A DNA stretch of 64,000 bases from NCBI GenBank assembly GCA_000507305.1, contig DF239822.1:1-64000 (forward strand), in the 5' to 3' direction. The notes under the pieces were generated by a model. The model had not been told where the DNA came from and made no database searches. It saw only the letters and a program-made list of their open reading frames with translations. Positions 1 to 10,211 of the stretch are shown here, piece after piece. The stretch comes from Breviolum minutum Mf 1.05b.01. Its lineage: Eukaryota > Sar > Dinophyceae > Suessiales > Symbiodiniaceae. Each line of letters starts with the position of its first letter. The first letter of the stretch is position 1. The position numbers and the translations under genes are program-made.

Positions 1-155
1 TGTTGGTGGTTGTTGGTGGTTGTTGGTTGTTGTTGGTTGTTGTTTGTTGTTTGTTGTTGTTGTTGTTTGTTGTTTGTTGTTGTTGTTGTTGTTGTTGCTG
101 TTGTTGGTGTTGGTGTTGGTGTTGTTGTTGTTGTTGCCGTTGGTGTTGGTGTTGG

Positions 156-186
<31 letters not shown>

Positions 187-290
187 GCTGTTGTTGTTGT
201 TTTTGTCGTGGTTGTTGTTCATTGTTTGCTGTGTGTTGTCTTTTGTTGTTGCTGCTGTTGTTGTAGCCTGCTGTTGCTGCTTTGATTTTC
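1..290. repeat. TTG-rich imperfect trinucleotide repeat
   Basis: Imperfect (TTG)n with TGG and TGC variants fills the window edge. All three forward frames are open only because the repeat lacks stops, giving poly-Val, poly-Cys and poly-Leu translations, so no gene is called. Confidence 0.95.
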
Positions 291-505
291 GTTGCTGGTT
301 GGGTTTCTGATGTTGTTGTCGTTTTCGTAGTGGTTGCCGTCAATCTTTTCAACATGGATGGACATTTTTTGGTACGTAGTCTTTGGTGTCTTGTTTGCTA
401 AACACCTGTCTTAAAGTTACTTTCTGAATCACTTGATATTGCAAGAAAACGGTAACGAAAAGATCAGTAAATTAGTTGCAAATGATTGTCCTGAGTAAAG
501 AGGAC

Positions 506-530
506 TTATATATATATATATATATATATT
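506..530. repeat. TA dinucleotide microsatellite
   Basis: About 25 bases of alternating T and A. The flanking sequence is unique. Confidence 0.9.
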
Positions 531-853
531 TACTTAATGCAAATGCTCAAGTAAGGATTGGAAAAATTACCGCTTCTGGCTGACGACTTTTTCCTGGCTT
601 GAAAGTGTTTTGCAGGACGCCCCAAACTTCCTTTGACGCGGCTCGTCCCTTCTGTCCGGAATTTGCGCAGCCAAATGCTGATGATCTTGATAGGATTCAA
701 TACTGTTTCAGCAGATCAAACAAAGCCCAAGGCAGGAAAAGCAAGGAAAACCCAGCCATCAGCTCACCTCTGCCATACACTGGCTGAGGTTGCCTCGCTG
801 CAGCTCAAATTCAAAATTCTTGGCTGACTGCTCTGCCCGCAGGCCGCCACAGT
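531..853. other. Intergenic, no gene seen
   Basis: No ORF with coding character on either strand. This is the 3' side of the last gene of the minus-strand block. Confidence 0.6.
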
Positions 854-1327
854 TCACCAAGGCAGCGAGGAACCCTCACTGCCACCGCCTTCTTCGTCCT
901 CTTCCTTCGTCTTCTTGGTTTTCTTCTGCTTTTTTTGTTTGGGCTCACCATCGGCGGGTGGCTCCTCTTCTTCTTTCACCGCTTTTTTGTCCTTTTTCTT
1001 TTCCTTGTCCCCCTCCTTCTCCTTCTTCTCCTTCTCCTTCTTTTGTTTCTTTTGCTGCGGCTGTTCTTCATCTTGGGCAGCATGTTCAACACAGTCAGGG
1101 CGGTAATGTGTAGAGCTTTCTGTTTTGAATTGCTCAAGCACATACTCTGTGAGCATGATTTCAAGTTTGCGTGCGTGAGCCTCGCTTAAAACAAGACCGC
1201 AAAATGGCAGCCTGTCTTGTAGACAGGCCTTTGCTGTCTCCCCCTGTCCTGCAGCCAAATCAATCCTTAGTAACCAGGTTGCCCTTCCAAAATGAGAGCG
1301 TGTTTTTAAATTAATTGTAGTAAACAT
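854..1327 (-). CDS. Hypothetical protein with Lys/Glu-rich tail
   Basis: Unrecognised protein of 157 aa from the ATG at 1327, which has a good CCACC context. Residues 1-85 are globular-looking and contain three cysteines. From about residue 90 the protein becomes a repetitive Lys/Glu/Gln tail (blocks such as KKQKK and KEKEKKEKEG), which suggests a nuclear or RNA-binding disordered region. It lies 58 bp downstream of the stop of the four-exon gene, on the same strand. The same frame stays open upstream of the ATG to about 1516, overlapping the end of that gene in another frame and reading with protein-like composition (for example EPFLTYPKWTPDRF just before the ATG). The true N-terminus may therefore be longer, or the two ORFs may be one gene broken by an indel or an unseen intron. 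The tail makes any homology call unsafe. Confidence 0.55.
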   Translation of the reverse strand: MFTTINLKTRSHFGRATWLLRIDLAAGQGETAKACLQDRLPFCGLVLSEAHARKLEIMLTEYVLEQFKTESSTHYRPDCVEHAAQDEEQPQQKKQKKEKEKKEKEGDKEKKKDKKAVKEEEEPPADGEPKQKKQKKTKKTKEEDEEGGGSEGSSLPW

Positions 1328-1385
1328 GGTGGAAGTGAAACGATCTGGTGTCCACTTTGGATATGTTAGAAATGGTTCCTTTAAA

Positions 1386-4323
1386 TTAGCTGAGTGACAA
1401 TGCCTTGCAACTGTGAGCTTTGAGGAAATCGCGAAAGAATTCCACCGGCAAGGCTTGGTTGCTAAAGACTGTTTCCGTGGACACGGCGTCGTCTTTTTTC
1501 TTCGCCGCGTCGTCAGTCACAGAAACAACCCTGCCTTTCGACAGTAACTCCTCCTTCTCTTTGCGGCTGGTGTGCCACATGTCACTCGGGGACAAAGCAA
1601 CAATGCCGGAAATGACATCGGCAGAGTTGTACCCTCCTGACTTATTGTAGGTTCTTTCTGGCACAGTGTTTGGGATCAAGAGGTTCCTGGAATAAAGAGT
1701 CAAGGTGCTGCGGCAAGTGTAAGTTCCCTTCACACGCCTCTTCCTGCCACGGATGGACTCATCTTGATAAGCGAGCAGAATTTCTTTGCTTTCGCAATCA
1801 CATCCTGCGCTCACCGACTCCAACCGCCACAGCGGGCCAAAGTCTTTGACATTTCTATCAAAACCAGAGTGCAAGCAAAAGACGTCCCCTTCGATGGGGC
1901 AAGTTGCCTCATTCTTTTCAGTCCTTTTCTGCGCACCTCGCGCTAACAAGCAGCCATGAACAAGTTTCTTCAAATGAGCAGTGTCCGCAGAAAACCGCTT
2001 GCGCAAATATGGCTGGCATCCAGGGCCCATTGCCTCCCCGAGTTGGCAAGGGTCGAGAAACACCATGACGCAATCCTTGCCAGGTGTGCCCTGGATGTCA
2101 TTCAAGGATGTCTGCTCCAAGGACTGCCGAAGTGTTTCAGTTGTCTGAGCTTCCTGCAGCAGCGTGATGTAGGTGCGAACCGTTGTGTTCGCTAAGGCTC
2201 TCCAATACTCTGGACTCTCTTGTGGGAAAGATGTTGGTTTCTGGCGCAACTGGGACAAGCCATCGTCATCCTTCTCTGTGTCTGCGTCAGTCTCGTCTTT
2301 TCCGTCGTGCATCTTTTGCAAAGCCTTTCGTTCATTCTCTTCGTCTTGGATCAAGCTGCTGATCTTGTCCCACTCTTCTTTGATTTGCTCGTGTTCCAAC
2401 ATGAGCTCTGGTGCACCGCCAGACTTGGCGCACAGGCGAAGGCTGTTGTCGTATTTCCTTCCGTAAACCAAGTCCTGCGCAAAACAGAGACAAAATAAGA
2501 AACATGTCAGTCAAATAAGGATTTTTACTTACTATCGACATTGAATAATTAAGTTGCTGCTTAGTCTCCCGCACTGTAACAACAGGGCACCTCCAGCAAT
2601 TCGAAGGTGCGAATGCCACTTTGGTCCAATCGAGCAAGCCATGTCCGATCGCCATCTGTGCCAGAATGGGCACGAATTGCGTCATGGCTAGCGGTTTTCT
2701 CTTTCAGCAAAGTTCGGCTGGACTCCACCATTCCAGCTTTCGGAAGCACGACATCGAAAAAATGCTCGAGGGCCTGCATGTGATTGCGCATTGGGACGTT
2801 GAAAAATAAATATTTAAAAAAAAATTCACATTGGGGGCCTATCTAAGATCGAACCTTGCGTTTGAACTCCAGGAGAGCTATCCATCCGCAGCGATGCTTG
2901 TCCCCACAAAGCGATTGCTTGGAGATTTCGGCATTGGTGACGAAATCATTGCAGAGGAGGTCGTGCAAACCTATCAAGACCCACTCACGCAATGAGGTGG
3001 TCGATGGCTTCGTTGCCAAAGCAGTGAGACTCGCCATCTTGTTGAAGGCAGACTTTGAACCGTAACGGTCTTCCAGGTCCAGCAGAAAGTGGACCAGGGT
3101 CGTGTTGCTCAAGACCGTTTTGTGCACCTGCAGGGCATTGGTGATTAGGTTGGCTGAGAGGCCCCCTTCATCGTCTTCAGTTTTACATTTTCCAGCCTGA
3201 ATGGGCTGGAGGCCCAATTTTGCAAACTCACCGCTGAGTTGTTGAGCATTGAGTCTGCCCCGAGTGGGGTCTAGAGCTTCTACCAAATCTTTGTACTGGG
3301 CAATTTCCATTGCCGTTTGTAATGCTGTGCGGGCAAGGGATTCGTTGTCTTGGACAACTGATTGCCTCTTGTTGAACGCCTCTACCCACAAAGAACTTTT
3401 GTCGGTCACGAGGCAAAAGCAGCAAGGGCAACTCAGCAGCACCGAACGCCACTTTTCGCGTTCCGCAGACCATTCCGCTTCGGGCTTCAGTGGTGATTGC
3501 CTGCAGTATGCAGCGATCTTTTTACAGCGAATGTATTGAAGGACAGCAAAAATTCAAAGAAACAAACAACACACTTGAAAATGACAAAAAATTACCAGAA
3601 GCAAAATCAAAGGGTCTTGATGGCAAAAGCGCAAGCTGCAACCACAGAATGCGCAAGTTCTTCTGGGCTCAGCATTTGAAGGCCGGATGGCTTCGCTGCG
3701 ATGTCTGCAGGGTCTAAAGCCACTTCAATCATCCTGTTTGTCATAAAAGCCGCTTTCCCTTCCGGGAAATAGAATTTGCACAAATCCACGACTCTCTTGC
3801 GAGAGAGCGGGACTCCTGGAGTAGCAGAACTCAGCAAATTCAAAGAAAACAGCGAGATCGATGCTCGATAAATTCCATGACTTGCCATGGCTTGTTTGCA
3901 CTTGCCTTCGTCGTACGGGTCCTGGACTCCTCCTTCTGCGTTGCCAGCAGCAAGCGGCAGCGGAGGGGCTTCTTCAAACTTTGGGCCAAATTCCGCCAAC
4001 ACTGTCACCATGTCCGCTTGGACAGCGCTGTAATAGGTTTGGTTTGTTGCATCGCTGGAGCCCGTGGGCGTTCCACCAGCTTCTGCTGCTTTGATTCCCT
4101 TAGCCTTAGCTTTTGCCTTACCTTTTGCCGCTGCCTGTTGCTGACACTTGGAAGCAACTGCCGCGGCAGACTTCTTCCTTGCCTCGTTTGCCAAGGCTTT
4201 ACGTGTTTGGATTTCACGCTTCACTGTGACCTCACACTCACCTGACTCTTTGCGAGTCTGCAGTTCTGTCTGCTCTGCCTTGTTGAGCTTCCAACTGCTG
4301 ATATTTTTCGGCACTTCCGACAT
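1386..4323 (-). CDS. Four-exon hypothetical protein, about 870 aa
   Basis: Unrecognised protein assembled from four minus-strand exons: 4323-3646, 3517-2855, 2773-2591 and 2474-1386. All joins are phase 0. Exon 1 starts at the ATG giving MSEVPKNISSWK and has an Ala/Lys-rich stretch near residue 80. Introns are 128, 81 and 116 bp. The third is the best supported (GAG^GTGCCC to CAG^GACTTG). The second ends exon 2 at AAG^GTTCGA. The first (TCT^GTGGTT to AAG^ATCGCT) is the least certain, because exon 1 stays open another 12 codons to a TGA. Exon 2 has a Cys cluster (LLSCPCCFC) and exon 4 a conserved-looking Cys/Asp-rich middle, but no catalytic motif was recognised. It is flanked on the same strand by the zinc-finger gene Z1 upstream and the Lys/Glu-tailed ORF downstream. 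Confidence 0.6.
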
Positions 4324-4707
4324 GGCTGTCGACGGGCCGGGGGCCACCGCGGGACGCGGGTCTGAGCTTCAAAACTTAGTTCAAACAAATTCTCTGTTCC
4401 CGAATCAAAATCCATTTTATTCAAATGCTCGACAAATGGGGCACCAGAATATCAATTGTATTTTAAATAGTCGTGATTAAATTATTTAGATTCTATGACA
4501 CGCGTGACAACTTGCAATGCAAAAACTGGCAATTGAGTTGCGTTTTGTAATAGTAGTAAGCAGCAGCAAATCATTATTTTTGTCGCAACTTTACTGGGCC
4601 ACTGCTGCCGTTAAAGCTGCTGGCTTTAAAAAACCCTTGCTTGGTCCTGGCTGGCACTGTTGGCCAGGGCGGGCTATACACGGACTCAAGGCTTGCAAGT
4701 ATAGTGT

Positions 4708-5565
4708 CTACTTCGGAGCAGACGCGCCGCCGCCCAAGTTGCGGATCAGGCTGGCCTGACTTTCGTAGAAGCTGGCCAGGGCAGTCAACCTTGGATCGCC
4801 GCTGCTGCTCGACGAGCTTGCTGCAGCGTTGTCGTGCTGTGCTGTGTCTGGCTGCTCTGGTTGTGGCACCTCCCAAGACTGACTTTGGGAGCGGCCACGT
4901 TGCCAAGTTTGACTTTGCGAACGGCCACGTGCCTGGGACCAGTCACGATGGCTTGCTTGTGACCAACTCCGTCCCCAATCCTTTTTTTCTTGCGCCTTAA
5001 AGCGGCGGTTCGCTTCTTTCACAGCCTCGTTCCAAGGCATGCCGTCATGGTGCAGTTGCCAAATCAGGTGGCGCTTGGAATTCGCTTTGTGCATTTGCAT
5101 GCCCGCATGTCCGCCCTGCACGGGCTGCTGGCACACGGAGCATGGGACTGCAGCAGGGGGTTGGCCTGCAGGCTCAGGTGGTCTCTGCGAACCGTCTGGC
5201 TTGCGACGCTTTGGAGTCTCTGATTTTGCTTTTTTTTTGCGTGGTTCAGTCCTGCGTGGTCCACTCCTGGTCCTGCGTGGTCCACTCCTGTCAGACCGAC
5301 GCCGACGACGCCTTTCACGGTGCCGACTCTTCTCCTTGCGTCGCCCATCCTTGGACGGGTGGCGCCCTGAAGCGCGGCCACGCTCCCGGGAAGTCTTAGC
5401 CTTGCTCTTGAGCCTCACTTCAGGGGCAGCCTTAGCTGGAGGGGATTTTCGCTCTTCCTTCACCCCGGCCCCTGCTGGCCCCGCAGGGCCCTTATCTTCA
5501 ACTTCTTCCTCCTCAGAAGACTCATACTCCTCCGAAGATTCCTCCTCGGCTTTGCGTTCTGCCAT
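4708..5565 (-). CDS. Z1: RS-rich protein with a CCHH zinc finger
   Basis: A 285-aa protein; the ATG at 5565 (MAERKAEEESSEEYESS) is chosen because the longer frame has only a GTG upstream. Order of parts: acidic N-terminus, Pro/Ala/Lys linker, a strongly basic Arg/Ser tract near residues 75-110 including the short repeat SGPRRT, then one CCHH finger at about residues 140-165 (CSVC, then GGHAGMQMH, then SKRH; spacing C-x2-C-x13-H-x6-H), a conserved Trp/Ala helix after it, an SQ/SR-rich segment, a poly-Ser run, and a C-terminal motif LTALASFYESQASLIRNL. The RS tracts plus a U1/matrin-like finger suggest nuclear RNA or DNA binding; this is inference. Z2 and Z3 in this window are clear paralogues by finger and C-terminal motif. 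Confidence 0.8.
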   Translation of the reverse strand: MAERKAEEESSEEYESSEEEEVEDKGPAGPAGAGVKEERKSPPAKAAPEVRLKSKAKTSRERGRASGRHPSKDGRRKEKSRHRERRRRRRSDRSGPRRTRSGPRRTEPRKKKAKSETPKRRKPDGSQRPPEPAGQPPAAVPCSVCQQPVQGGHAGMQMHKANSKRHLIWQLHHDGMPWNEAVKEANRRFKAQEKKDWGRSWSQASHRDWSQARGRSQSQTWQRGRSQSQSWEVPQPEQPDTAQHDNAAASSSSSSGDPRLTALASFYESQASLIRNLGGGASAPK

Positions 5566-6150
5566 AGACCTGTGCACGTTGCAGGTGAGGAAGTGGATAG
5601 GGGGGACAGTGAGGAAAAAAACAAACCAGGAATGATTCAGAATGATTCAGAATTAAATTGAAATAAGTTATTCATGATTAATGATATCTCTCCAGGAACC
5701 AGTCTCCCCAAAAATCGTCACAACCCATTTCAATTGCCAATGACACAATTTCTGCCCTCATTGCCTTTGCTTCCAGCAAGACCCCGGCGCTCCTGATTCG
5801 ATGGGAACATTGCAGAAACTTATTCTGAGATTCTCATGTTTAAAGACTACAAATACTGGGCGACCAGACCGCTCAGGACGGGAACAAGTTTTGGAGTGCC
5901 GTTCTGGGCCGAAAATGCTGCTGCGAATGCAGGGCTCACAAAACCAACAACAGTGACAATCAATCTTCCTTTTAAAAGTTTACTTGCCAGTATCAATCTT
6001 CACTGAAGCTGTTACACGTGCCAGTCACGAGCTTAGCTTGAACTTTTTCAGGACTCGGGCTGTCAGGGACCAAATCTCGCTACGCGGCCCTGCAGCAGCA
6101 GCTGTAAACGCCGCAGGTCAAAAAATCAGAAGGTTCTTTTCCCTGTCCGC
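5566..6150. other. Spacer between Z1 and Z2
   Basis: No ORF with coding character. It contains a 10-bp direct duplication (aatgattcag) near 5630-5652. The 15 bases just upstream of the Z1 start (CGTGCACAGGTCTAT, read on the minus strand) nearly match a site upstream of Z3. Confidence 0.6.
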
Positions 6151-7137
6151 TCACTGAGACATGCTGCGAATCAGATTTGCTTGGCAGACCAGGAAATCGG
6201 CCAGGCAGTCATTGCGATTCTGAACGGCCAGGGTGGGCTTCGCGACTATGACAGCCACGGATTGTGCGGGCAACGCCCGCACACTGCTGCCTGAGTCTGG
6301 AGCTGCCTCACAGCGGAGTTGTCGCTGTGCTTCTTTTTTCGCGCCTTCCCACGTGTCACCGTTCTTGTGAAGCTGGTACGTTCGGTGACGCACCGACCAC
6401 AGGCGGTGCTGCTCCATTCCAGATTCACCTCCGCGAACGGTTTGGTAGCAGATGTCACAACGGTTTTCATCCGCCAGTGGGGGCTCAGTCGTGCCACATC
6501 CTGAGTGCTTAGACCTCTCCCCTTCACGGAGGCTGGACGTCTTCTGCTGCTTGCGGCGGTGGTCACAAGACCTCGTGGACGTGTCCACTTTGCGGGGGGT
6601 GGACGTCTTCGGATTGTGTTTGCGGCGGTGGTCCGCAGACCTTCCGCGTTCTTTGTCCTTAGACCTCTCCCCTTCTTCGCGGGGACTGGACTTCTTCTGA
6701 TTCTGCTTGCCGCGTGCTTTGCGTTGGTTCTTAGACCTCAGGCTCTCCAACTTGTCGCGGAGGCTGGGCGTCTGCTTGCGGCGGTTGTCCGCGGACATGT
6801 TGCACCGTCCGCGTTCTTTGTCCTTGGACAAAGTGTGTCCGCTTTTTTCCTTCTCAGCTCCCCTCAGGGTCAAGGACAGCACAGGCCCTGCACGGGCTTT
6901 GGACTTGGGTTCCATGAAACGGACCTTCGGCGGTGCCATCGCTGCCGACTCGCTTTCCGATTCAATGCTTGAAGAAACAGTGCTTGCACTGCTGTCGGAT
7001 TCCACAGCATCGTCGTGCAGGTCTGCTGCCTTGTCACGTCGTCGCTGCGCCGCATTCTCAGAGTACCGGGACCGCCCTAGCTTCACGGCCATTGGTCCCA
7101 ACCTGGTTGCACCTGGCGAGCAGCGGGGTGAAGGCAT
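6151..7137 (-). CDS. Z2: RS-rich protein with a CCHH zinc finger
   Basis: A 328-aa paralogue of Z1 and Z3, with an ATG at 7137. The N-terminus is Ser/Glu-rich. The middle is built from diverged internal repeats around KDKERGRSADHRRK and TSTPRK, seen about three times between residues 110 and 215. The CCHH finger (CDIC, GGESGMEQH, SVRH; C-x2-C-x13-H-x6-H) is near residues 230-255 and is followed by the conserved segment around TWEGAKKEAQRQL. The C-terminus LADFLVCQANLIRSMSQ matches the Z1 and Z3 tails. An array of micro-hairpins ends about 130 bp upstream of the start codon. Role is probably nuclear nucleic-acid binding, by inference only. Confidence 0.8.
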   Translation of the reverse strand: MPSPRCSPGATRLGPMAVKLGRSRYSENAAQRRRDKAADLHDDAVESDSSASTVSSSIESESESAAMAPPKVRFMEPKSKARAGPVLSLTLRGAEKEKSGHTLSKDKERGRCNMSADNRRKQTPSLRDKLESLRSKNQRKARGKQNQKKSSPREEGERSKDKERGRSADHRRKHNPKTSTPRKVDTSTRSCDHRRKQQKTSSLREGERSKHSGCGTTEPPLADENRCDICYQTVRGGESGMEQHRLWSVRHRTYQLHKNGDTWEGAKKEAQRQLRCEAAPDSGSSVRALPAQSVAVIVAKPTLAVQNRNDCLADFLVCQANLIRSMSQ

Positions 7138-7264
7138 CTATACATCAAAAACTGATTGACACTGACATTGATTTAAATGATTTAAGACTATTACAAGAAA
7201 CAACCACTACTCAGGATTCGTTACAGATTCACCGGCTGTCTGAGCCGACATGTCGATTCAAGTA

Positions 7265-7447
7265 GACCCGAAGGTCGGCCCGCAGGCCTTGGCCCGCAAG
7301 CCATTAACCCGCAGGTTTACCACGCGCAGGTGTTTCTTGGCACCCGCAGGTGTTTCAGACCCGTAAGTCTTTCAGACCCGCAGGTCTCGGCCCGCAGGCC
7401 ATGACACCCGAAGGTGCTGAAGACCCGTGGGTCTGGGCCCGCAGGCC
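7265..7447. repeat. Covarying micro-hairpin array 1 (CGNA loops)
   Basis: Twelve units of 12-14 bp with a 4-5 bp stem and a CGNA-type loop. Examples: GACC-CGAA-GGTC (7265-7276), GGCC-CGCA-GGCC (7277-7288), AACC-CGCA-GGTT (7306-7317), CACC-CGCA-GGTG (7341-7352), AGACC-CGTG-GGTCT (7421-7434). Stem bases differ between units while pairing is mostly kept; three units carry one mismatch. The array lies upstream of Z2. Confidence 0.85.
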
Positions 7448-7809
7448 GTCGCCAGCAACAATAAAAGAAACCGTGTACTACTACTTTGCAAAAGGCACCC
7501 TCACTGAACAGTGTGAATCTGAAGTTAAAAAAATTGATGACATCACGGCCACAAGAACGCCCCAACCATTCAATTCCTCTGGGGCGACTGGTCCTTATTA
7601 TAAAAAAAATGGTGGTTTGGGAAACCCACGACACCGGTGCCGATCCACCTGGCCTGCCCAGACCTTTGTGAAATGAAACGGCGTGGAGCTAGCAATTTTT
7701 CAACTGCTTGCCTATGAGCCAACAAATTGCCACAGGTGGCCAGACACTGGTAAGGACGTTCCCCCGAACAAACGTTTCAATTCGTCGTTTAAAACCGACT
7801 CAGAAACAG

Positions 7810-7866
<57 letters not shown>

Positions 7867-8063
7867 CGACAAGAAACAACAACGACAAGGACAACCAACA
7901 ACAACCACAACAACAACAACAACAACAACAAAAAACAAAAACCCAACCAACCCACAAACAACAACAAACGACCACCACCACCACCACCAGCAACAACAAC
8001 AACAACAGGACTGCTGCCTCAGGGCTGCTGCCTATTTTACCTCTCGCTGCCGCGGCCCCGTTT
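7448..8063. other. Spacer with CAA repeat
   Basis: No gene seen. 7811-7866 is a (CAA)n tract continuing into CAA/CAC-rich sequence to about 8010. ORFs of both strands here are translations of the repeat. Confidence 0.7.
7811..7866. repeat. CAA trinucleotide microsatellite
   Basis: Near-perfect (CAA)n, the complement of the TTG repeat at the left window edge. Confidence 0.95.
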
Positions 8064-8366
8064 TCAGCCTCTTCTCCTCATCAAGCTTGCTACTTGCTGT
8101 CCCTTCTGGGATACTGATGCCTTCCTCGAGGCTGGCCTACGCGCCCTCTCCTGGTCCTGGCTGTGAATCATCGCGAGGTGCTGCTCCCAACGCAATTGCT
8201 GCAGGTTCTGTGTTTGTTTCCGGGGGTACTTGCAATAGAGCCTCCAAGAGCCCCACAGGGCGACCACCACATGCACCAGCAGCCCCACCAAGCAGAGCCA
8301 ACGGATCACCATGCCGAGCCATGACGAAGCAGGAGAAGAAGTTTCCAGATCAGTCGCGACTTCCAT
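8064..8366 (-). CDS. Possible small single-pass membrane protein
   Basis: A 100-aa ORF from the ATG at 8366. Residues about 16-45 form one hydrophobic segment (LGMVIRWLCLVGLLVHVVV) followed by aromatic/basic residues, then a polar Arg/Gln-rich tail ending RRRG. This would suit a signal-anchor protein with a soluble tail, but the family is not recognised. A GC-stemmed palindrome (CCGCTATAAAGCGG) lies 10-25 bp upstream of the ATG. It sits in the same orientation as the other genes of the block but in a repeat-rich stretch, so a chance ORF cannot be excluded. Confidence 0.4.
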   Translation of the reverse strand: MEVATDLETSSPASSWLGMVIRWLCLVGLLVHVVVALWGSWRLYCKYPRKQTQNLQQLRWEQHLAMIHSQDQERARRPASRKASVSQKGQQVASLMRRRG

Positions 8367-8699
8367 GCTTGAGCTTCCGCTATAAAGCGGTTAGGACCTG
8401 CACCGACACAACAGGAAGTTAAAAACAAGAAGTAAAAAGCAGAAACATGCCGACCGCCAGTTGGAATTAGAAAGTTCCAAAGTTCAAATGGCAGCCCCAA
8501 ATAGATGAGGTGCGTGAGTTTGGATACACCACGACAAAAAAAAACTACACGCCGGATATCCTGAAAGACAGTTGAGTAAAGGAAATGTTTGATGTCAGTG
8601 TGGATATGAGCAGTGTAAGGAGAACATTTATATACCAAACATCTTTTTACACCAGTGTTGTCAACACTCTTTGCATAACTTTTCGGTAATGCAACGAAA

Positions 8700-9285
8700 C
8701 TCGACCCCTGACCAAAAAAAATACAAAAACACCACCACAAAAACACCAGAAAAACACAACCTCAAAAACACCAGAAAAACACAACCGCAAAAACACAACT
8801 GACAAAAACACCACCACAAAGACACCACAACACCACAAAACACCAGAAAACACCACCNAAAATACAACCACAAAAACACAACCGCAAAAACACAACCGCA
8901 AACACACCACTACAAAAACACCACAATACACCACAAAAACACCACAATAAGAAAACCACAAAAACACCGCTACAAAAACACCACCACTCAAACACCAGAA
9001 AAACACAACCACGAAAACATACCACAAAAACAACACAAAAACCCCACAAAAACACTTCAAAACACCAGAAAAACACCAACACAAAAACACCACAAAACCA
9101 CCACCACAAAACCACCACAAAAACACCACAAAAACACCAACACAAAAACACCAGACACAAACACCACCACAAAACACCACACAAACACCAACACAAAAAC
9201 ACCAGACACAAACACCACCACAAAAACACCACACAAACACCACCACAAAAAAAACACAAAAACACCACAACACCACAACAATAAA
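8700..9285. repeat. CACCACAAAAACAC-type minisatellite
   Basis: Tandem, imperfect ACACCACAAAAACACCA-like units over nearly 600 bp. Long minus-strand frames made of Cys, Val, Phe, Gly and Trp are translations of the repeat. One undetermined base at 8858. Confidence 0.95.
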
Positions 9286-9331
9286 AAAACGCAACCGCTT
9301 ATACGTCGCGCACTCCTTAAACGTCGCGGCT

Positions 9332-9576
9332 CTTACCCGCTCCCGGGCCGGGCTGGATCCGGGTAAGGGGGGTGGGTCCGGTAGCTTCTGCGTCACTTTG
9401 ACTGGGTAAGGACACTGGTCAAAACCCAGCATGCTTACCCGCTCTCGGCCTGGGCTGGCACTGGGTAAGCGGATGGGGCTTGGTTACATTGACCCTGGCC
9501 CGTTGCACGGGACACCCCCAATGTAACGAAGTCCCATCTGCTTACCCGGTCTCGGCCTGGGCTGGGAGTGGGTAAG
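9332..9576. repeat. Three dispersed 36-bp hairpin units
   Basis: Units at 9332-9367, 9434-9469 and 9541-9576 begin CTTACCC and end GGGTAAG, with a conserved core around CGGCCTGGGCTGG. Half-units occur near 9402-9429, 9600 and 9641. Each unit can fold on itself. Confidence 0.8.
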
Positions 9577-9963
9577 GGGGCTGGGGTTTTACCAGGGTCC
9601 TTACCCGCTCCCCGTCACGGTGTTCCTCCCGCCCCTATGTGCTTACCCGGTCTTGTTGTTTTGGGGGTGGTCGCGTCAACTGCGTAAACTTGATTTAAAG
9701 ATTTACTTGCTCTTGCCCTGGTGCCCTTTATGCCCATGTTTTTCTTGCTATGATTTCTTTGCTGCGAACAAGCCTTCTGCTGTTCCATGGTGGCGATGTG
9801 ACCTGTTTTGATGTCATGAAGTTGCTTGCAGGGTGAGATGAAGTAATGTGGGAAACCACAGTAAATTGACATATTTGGCAAAGTTTAGGGCTATGGCTTT
9901 TCCTAAATTATTAATAGATGGGGGTATATTGAAGATATCCTAGATACCTTGAAGTTCTTTGAT
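9577..9963. other. Intergenic, no gene seen
   Basis: Contains two partial CTTACCCG units and otherwise unique sequence without coding character. Confidence 0.6.
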
Positions 9964-9967
9964 ATAC

Positions 9968-10026
<59 letters not shown>
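9964..10026. repeat. TATG tetranucleotide microsatellite
   Basis: About 15 copies of TATG, with decayed copies to about 10080. Confidence 0.95.
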
Positions 10027-10031
<5 letters not shown>

Positions 10032-10211
10032 ACGTATGTATCATAAACACATACATGTGAATACATATATGTATGTCTATAAGCAATGTATGTAAAGAGC
10101 AAGATGTATATTTTAAATTTTAATGATGTATGTTCTAATTGGCGCAGGCGCTTCTCATTTTTTGTCCTGCTTCAGATTCGATTCCCCTTGAACAGTGCAG
10201 TGACAAAGTGA

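Noticed and set aside
3..310. Three overlapping plus-strand ORFs rich in Cys, Val and Leu
   Set aside because: They are the three translations of a TTG repeat without stop codons.
5039..5635. 198-codon plus-strand ORF
   Set aside because: Antisense shadow of the Arg/Ser-rich Z1 gene.
6505..7159. Plus-strand ORFs of about 150 codons
   Set aside because: Antisense shadows of the repeat-bearing middle of Z2.
8647..9432. Long minus-strand Cys/Val/Phe-rich ORFs
   Set aside because: They translate the CACCACAAAAACAC minisatellite; the composition follows the repeat unit.
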